NCBI GenBank assembly: GCA_027603945.1
Contig: JADIIU010000036.1
Location: forward strand, 50,712-114,711
From: Terramyces sp. JEL0728
Taxonomy: Eukaryota; Chytridiomycota; Chytridiomycetes; Rhizophydiales; Terramycetaceae
Length of the DNA: 64,000 nucleotides
Reading direction: 5' to 3'
Shown: positions 58,801 to 64,000 of the stretch, one piece after another
Layout of the letters: the number at the start of each line of letters is the position of its first letter
Numbering within the stretch: position 1 is the first letter of the stretch
Notes under the pieces: generated by a model
Seen by the model: only the letters and a program-made list of their open reading frames with translations
Told to the model about the DNA's origin: nothing
Databases searched by the model: none
Position numbers and translations under genes: made by a program

Positions 58801-60626
58801 ACTAAAGTCGCCGCCTTTGAATCCAACAACAATGTCCATATTGTTGATAGTTCCGGATTCAGAGTCTTCTTCGTCAGTTGGCTTAGCTTTGAGGTCATAC
58901 TTGGCAATATCTTGTTCTTGCAAAAATCCGTCAATTCTGTCCAACGAAACTTTGGCTTTGAAAATATTCATAATTTCAGTTGGAAGATAGGCCAACAAGT
59001 TGCTTACTACGTTCAACAAGTTGACAGCGGTAAAAGCAGTGGCAGTATCCAATCTGTGGCCGGCAAACAATGTGTAGAAAGCAAAGGTGCCAAAAGCAAT
59101 AATGATACTACTTCCGCTTCCAATAGTACCGAAACCGATATATGCGCTCCATAAAGTGATGATAGATTTAATTTCCTTTGCTCTTGCTTCTTCAACTTTC
59201 TTTGCAAAGTGCTTTTCCCATGCGAAATACTTGATAATTCTGATTCCTTGTAAAACTTCGTTCATAATGGTCACTCTAGCATCAGTGTTCTTGAGTAGTT
59301 CTTCTTGGTAGTAGATGATGACCTTTCCTAAATAAGTTGAAATTGGCCCAATAACAATAATCAGCGCAATACCAACAAACGCAGACCATCCCAATACTCC
59401 AAACAGTCCAGCAATAGAGATAGCAATAGTTAATGGAATATAGATAAACGGATCATGCACATAACTGAGGAACATACGGATACGTTCAGTATCAACACTC
59501 ATCAAAGTAACGATTTTTCCAAGCGATGATTGATCTTCATCCGTGGACGAAACTCCTTGCACACGGTGTAAACTCTTGTTGTACAACTCAGCAACCAAAA
59601 TAGTTCTGGCTCTGGTGCCAAGTCTCCTACCAGTGAAATACAACTAGTGTTACAAAAAATTACTTGTCCATCAACAACAGCTTTGAAAGAGGCACACAAG
59701 AACAAACACACCAAGTGAGGTAAAAGAATAATTCTGTCAACTCCAGGGATTTGAATAGTATTGACGATTTGATACAAGAAGAATGGTCCAGCAAACGATG
59801 CAATAGAACTCAAGAAAGAGCATGCAAATTGGTACAAGACGTATCTAACACTAACCTTGCAAATGTTCCAGTATAACGAATGTTCGGGATTTCTAAGTTA
59901 ACGATCAATTACTTTTGGTAGTAGTACTCCTTTAGAACCTGTTCAGATGTATCGGGTTCAACCAAATTCCAAATATCGGTCTGTTCTAATGGCCGGTCAT
60001 TGCCCAATTTGATCATTGGAGATAGCCAAGCAAAAGACAACTGAGAAATAATCGACGCTCCTTTTTCATAAGAAATGAACTCTTCATTGTCCATTTCATG
60101 TCTGCTGGACCAACTTCCAAGAACCAGCAAGAAAATGACTGAAACTCCAACTTGAGAAAGAAACGCAATTCTCTCCAAAGTCCATTCAATTGGTAATGAA
60201 CTGAATAGGCGGTATTGTTGCGCTACATTTCCGCCAGTAAGCAACAATACAATCAAAAACAACGATAAATGGCCTCCAAATTGGGCATTTTGAATTTGGT
60301 GAAATTTGGAAGAAACCAAACAGAGGAGGAGCTATTGTTACAGAATGTATTACCCAAGCTGCTGCCAAAATACAATGAGGCAGGAATTGAAGCAATTCAA
60401 GTTCAATCTTTGAATAAACAAAGAATGCAGACCCGCCAATTTGTAAAATACTAATAACAACTGTAAACCAGTGCAACCTTGAAAGAGAAGGCTTGCTTTC
60501 ATGATTCAATGGAATTCCAGTTATCTCCACATACGAATCCGGTGTGTTGTAGATCACAGCGGAAACGACCAACGTTATCACCGCAACTCCACTTATAATG
60601 GACGGAATGAGTGCAATTGGATCCAT
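55893..60626 (-). CDS. MRP/YCF1-type full ABC transporter (ABCC-1)
   Basis: A 1549-residue transporter with introns 60332-60353 (22), 59893-59912 (20), 59644-59663 (20) and 56861-56882 (22). An N-terminal TMD0-like membrane block (MDPIALIPSIISGVAVITLV) precedes TMD1 (EKGASIISQLSFAWLSPMIK). NBD1 has Walker A GPTGSGKTSLLLALLG, signature LSGGQKQRISLARACY and Walker B IVLLDDPLSAVDAP. TMD2 follows (FETTPIGRILNRFSKDIENI). NBD2 has Walker A GRTGAGKSTLSLAFFR, signature FSQGQRQLLCLARSL and Walker B VIFLDEATASVDNETD. TMD0-TMD1-NBD1-TMD2-NBD2 is the ABCC order of vacuolar glutathione-conjugate pumps (YCF1/MRP1), consistent with the nearby GST and glutathione reductase. Part of NBD1 is near-identical to the divergent paralogue, see findings. 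Confidence 0.95.
57965..58524 (-). repeat. 560-bp tract near-identical to ABCC-2 (copy A)
   Basis: The reverse complement of this NBD1 segment matches 63440-63999; I see three differences in 560 bases and the match ends abruptly on both sides. Confidence 0.9.
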
Positions 60627-61389
60627 TGAAATTAAAGTTTTTTTCACCTTTGCTGAAATATAAAGGGGGCGGCTTCTGATTGGCTGTTTCACATTAAGCA
60701 ACCGAGTGGTGGTACAAAGTGACAAGTGGATGACTAACAGATATTAAATTTTTATAAATATTATCAGTCGGACGAACTGGTATAACCGCAACAGGAAGTC
60801 TGACAGGAGACTTTACCAAGATTCATTATGAAACCTCCCTTTGTTTTGAATTCGTGGAATGGGACCTCATTTTATGGACAATGTGATTGTATGAGTGTTC
60901 TGGGGAGATAAATATCAAATTGAGATTTCAATCTTGTCTGTCCGCGGCATATATCGCAAACAACTATTTCGCTAGGAGGTTAATCATAATAATCGAATAG
61001 TTAATTGTAAGGTTAGCACTTTGTGATTGACAATATAAATGGTGGATGATCGTCGGCATTCTGAATTTATATAAATATTGTGCTGTCTTGGAATATCCGA
61101 CAAATTTGCCTTTCAAAGTTAGTGTCTGCTTTCCATTGCAATGAGATATTCACGAGAATAACACTGCCAACATATCTCTAGTCGGACTGTGGATTAGAAT
61201 AAAGGATCGGAAATACATCGTTGTAGATATTCAAATCTAAAGCGAGCCAGCAGGCCATTTACCAAGCTATTTGATTCATTCACGGGTATTGCGGTGCGAA
61301 AGGTTCCCCAATGAAATTCACTGACCCTTCAAAGAATGTTCCGTAAAGTTCTGGATCGCCTTCCTGGAATATATAACAGCAATATTGAA
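60627..61389. other. divergent promoter region of the ABCC pair
   Basis: About 760 bp between the two head-to-head transporter starts. TATA-like stretches lie near 60656-60664 and 61069-61078. Short ATG frames (e.g. 60829) are too small to support. It probably controls both genes. Confidence 0.6.
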
Positions 61390-64000
61390 ATGGATACAAA
61401 CTATATGATAGCAACCGCTTTGGCTGCTGCGGCTACCCTGATAGTCGGGATTACTACCCTTGTTTTGAAAACTCCAAAGGGATACCTGCCGATCAACAAC
61501 CGGGAATTGAATTTTCAGCAACGCTCAAACTTGAAGATCCTGTCTTGGTTTATTTGCTTGGTTAGCTTATTTCAAATTGGTGCAAGTGCGTATGCCATAT
61601 CAAACCATCAAAATGAAATGAATATCATTATTGATCAATCTGTTTTGATACTTTATTGGGTATTCGTTGTTTTTATTTAGATTTTAGTTGTGTTTTCTTC
61701 CTCAGCACAAAGCCAAAAGTTGCTGGTAAGTCTCTATGCCCTCTTCATTTCGTTACTGCTTGATTTGCTTGCCTTGGCAGTAGTGATAATTGAGAATATC
61801 AAATTCAAAACAATTCAAGAGCTGAATTTACCAGAGCAAGTGTTGATATCCCAGTTACTGGTATCCCTGTCTTTGTTGATTGTCGTTGGAGTGTGGAATC
61901 TTAGAGATGAAGATGACGATGTAGACAATATTTCCAAGGAACAAGGATCTAGTATTATTTCAATGCTGTTTTACAATTGGCTATCACCATTGATCAAACT
62001 CGGAGGAAGTAAACCTATTGATATACCGGACTTGTGGAATTTGATTGATACTGATAGTTCAGATAAAGTTTTGTTGGACTATGAACAGATCAAGTAATAG
62101 TTGCTAATACAAGAAACTCTTCAAACAGCTTTGCTTGGAACATTTTTCTCTTAACCTACCCATACTTGCTTTATCAATGGACCTGTTCATTTATCAGCAC
62201 TGTATCTTCATTCGGAGCTCCAATATTCATGTTTCAAATTATTTCAATACTTCAGGACACATCGCAAAGCAGACTTAATGTCATGCCGCATTTATTTGGG
62301 ATATTTTTCCTCGCAGTGTTGAAAGGATTGACTGATGGACAAGTATATTCTCTTTAATCCAGCTATTCTTTGCAGGCAGGAGATCTGGAACCCGTGCTAG
62401 AATCGTCATAATCGAAGAGCTGTACCAGAAAAGTTTACGCAGAGTGCAAGGGGTGTCTACCAAAGAAAAAGAAAATGCTTCACTGGGGAAAATAGTTACC
62501 CTGATGAGTGTTGACACCAACAAGCTCAGACAATTATTTGCTTATTCGCACGATTATATTACTGGAATGCCACTCTCAGCCATAATTTCAATCACCAGTT
62601 TATATTTTGTTTTAGGCTGGTCGGCATTTGTCGGAATTGGACTGATCATCGTCTTGTCTCCACTAAGCACTTATATTGGGAAATCAATAGTCAAGTATCA
62701 AGAGCAATCTTTGAAAAACACTGATGCTCGAGTCGCTATTATGAATGAAGTACTGCAAGGCATTAGAATCATCAAATACTTTGCTTGGGAACAGTATTTC
62801 ACAAAGAAGGTTGAAGCTGCGCGTCACAAAGAATTGATGTCCAATATTGCATTATGGGCTTCGAATATTGCCATCCACTCAATTGGAACAGGAAGCGGGA
62901 TTATAATCGCGTTTACTACCTTTGCAGTGTACACTTTTGTAGAAGGCAAGACGCTTGATACGGCAACAGCCTTCACTGCAATTAATTTATTAAATACAAC
63001 CACAGAAGTACTTGCTGGTCTGCCTTACAGAGTGATGGATATATTCAGAGCAAAAGTATCATTTGACAGAATTCAAGGGTTTCTAAAAGAGCAAGAATTG
63101 GATAAATATGAAAAGGAAAAGCAAGAAGATCATCATTCTGACTCTGAGACAGAATCTGATTTTGTATTGGGATTCAAAAACGCAGAATTTACTTACCACA
63201 GTGACAGTACTCCAACAGAAACAGCTTTTGCTTTACGAAATTTAGATGCAGAGTTTCCGGTTGGCTCTCTTACTGTGGTTTGCGGTCCAACAGGCTCTGG
63301 AAAAAGTTCGTTGCTGCTTGCACTGTTAGGTGAGATGAATAAAGTTTGTGGAAAAATGGCAGTCCCAACTAACGACCCTTCATTTAACTCTTCTGGCCAT
63401 AACCAAACTATAGCCTATGCAGCACAAACCGCTTGGATTTTAAATGCAACAGTCAGGGAAAATATCACTTTTGGCCATGAATACGATCCAGTTCGTTATG
63501 AAAAAGTCGTTCGTGCTTGTGCGTTGGCCAAGGATTTTGAAAACTTGGATGGAGGTGATTTGACGGAAATTGGAGAAAAGGGGATCAACCTAAGCGGGGG
63601 ACAGAAACAACGTATCTCCCTTGCTCGTGCGTGCTACTCTCCGGCCTCGATTGTGTTGCTGGATGATCCTCTCTCTGCTGTGGATGCGCCAACAGCCAGA
63701 TTCCTGCTACACAAGTGTATTCTCGGAGTATTGAAAGGAAGAACCGTCATTCTCGTTTCCCATGCAACCCATTTGGTAGTTCCGTTCGCAGACTACATTG
63801 TATCAATGAAGAATGGAGAAATTGTCAACCAAGGTGCACCAATTCAACTTGTTCAAAACCCAGAAGATGAATCGCTCTTTGGACTTGATTTAACCCGCGA
63901 TGAGTTTGAAGACATTGAAGAAAGTGAGGTTTCTGTTATCACTGCAGCTGGCAACGGAACAACCTTGGTCGAAGATGAAGAAAAGGCTACTGGTGCTGTC
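61390..64000 (+). CDS. MRP/YCF1-type ABC transporter (ABCC-2), 3' part beyond window
   Basis: The N-terminal ~850 residues of a second ABCC transporter, head-to-head with ABCC-1. Introns 61660-61680 (21), 62094-62113 (20) and 62343-62362 (20). It shows TMD0 (MDTNYMIATALAAAATLIVG), TMD1 (EQGSSIISMLFYNWLSPLIK; SLGKIVTLMSVDTNKLRQLF) and NBD1 with GPTGSGKSSLLLALLGEM, the signature LSGGQKQRISLARACY and IVLLDDPLSAVDAP. It is diverged from ABCC-1 up to ~63439, then near-identical to the right edge. An earlier in-frame ATG (61336) adds an unlikely leader; 61390 aligns with the ABCC-1 start. Introns 62094-62113 and 62343-62362 sit at the same sites as in ABCC-1 (59893-59912, 59644-59663), and the first also corresponds to 60332-60353. 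Confidence 0.93.
63440..63999 (+). repeat. 560-bp tract near-identical to ABCC-1 (copy B)
   Basis: The inverted partner of 57965-58524. The last base of the window already differs from ABCC-1, so the tract may end at 63999. Confidence 0.9.

Overview
The window is about 64 kb of gene-dense, moderately AT-rich eukaryotic nuclear DNA. The gene set is fungal: a Par-1/KIN1-type kinase, a FYVE-containing Fab1 lipid kinase, VPS39/VAM6 of HOPS, GPI1 of the first GPI-anchor step, a MARCs-free complement of MRP/YCF1-type ABC transporters, two velvet-domain proteins and at least six MATA_HMG-like HMG-box proteins. The mix of velvet and MATA_HMG factors, one gene per roughly 1.4-1.6 kb and tiny introns points to an early-diverging, compact-genome fungus (a Rozella/Cryptomycota-, aphelid- or chytrid-like lineage is my guess). 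The species cannot be fixed from sequence alone.

The dominant structural feature is about 88 spliceosomal introns of almost uniform size, 19-23 nt. They have a GTAA/GTAT-type donor, a CTAAY/TTAAT-type branch site only a few bases before the acceptor, and usually AG. Nearly every gene looks broken in a plain ORF scan, but it is restored by removing these mini-introns, and every complete reconstruction below closes in frame. Several introns are non-canonical: three GC-AG, three GT-TG (one supported by a paralogue in the same window) and one candidate GG-AG. Coordinates given for CDS features are genomic spans; introns are listed in the evidence.

Layout. 1-12 kb holds housekeeping genes: DDHD phospholipase, MARK/Par-1 kinase, PARP-type zinc finger, ELOVL6-like elongase, a coiled-coil protein and VPS39. 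12-14.4 kb holds two HMG-box genes. 14.7-29.3 kb holds a 2OG-Fe(II) oxygenase, an M24 peptidase, Fab1, two small overlapping genes including a KIX-like one, a mitochondrial-type AAA ATPase-like gene, a divergent HMG-like gene and glutathione reductase. 29.7-37.9 kb is a looser, accessory stretch with an intronless acyltransferase-3, three more HMG-box genes, a GFO/IDH/MocA oxidoreductase, a secreted CBM-like protein and a hidden 87-residue gene. 38-45.7 kb holds an ankyrin protein, TBCK, a UBP2-like deubiquitinase and a HemN-like radical SAM enzyme. 46-49.7 kb holds a tandem pair of velvet genes and a small secreted protein. 49.8-64 kb holds an FHA protein, a GST, a ribokinase, GPI1, an LtrA-like membrane protein and two divergent ABC transporters that share a near-identical 560-bp tract.

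The putative transcription-factor genes (HMG-box and velvet) and secreted genes tend to carry a TATA element only about 25-45 nt upstream of the ATG, implying very short leaders. Most housekeeping genes have short, shared intergenic spaces. Four HMG proteins share a short C-terminal motif outside the DNA-binding domain, which together with the velvet pair suggests a local developmental or mating-type regulatory repertoire; that role is inference.
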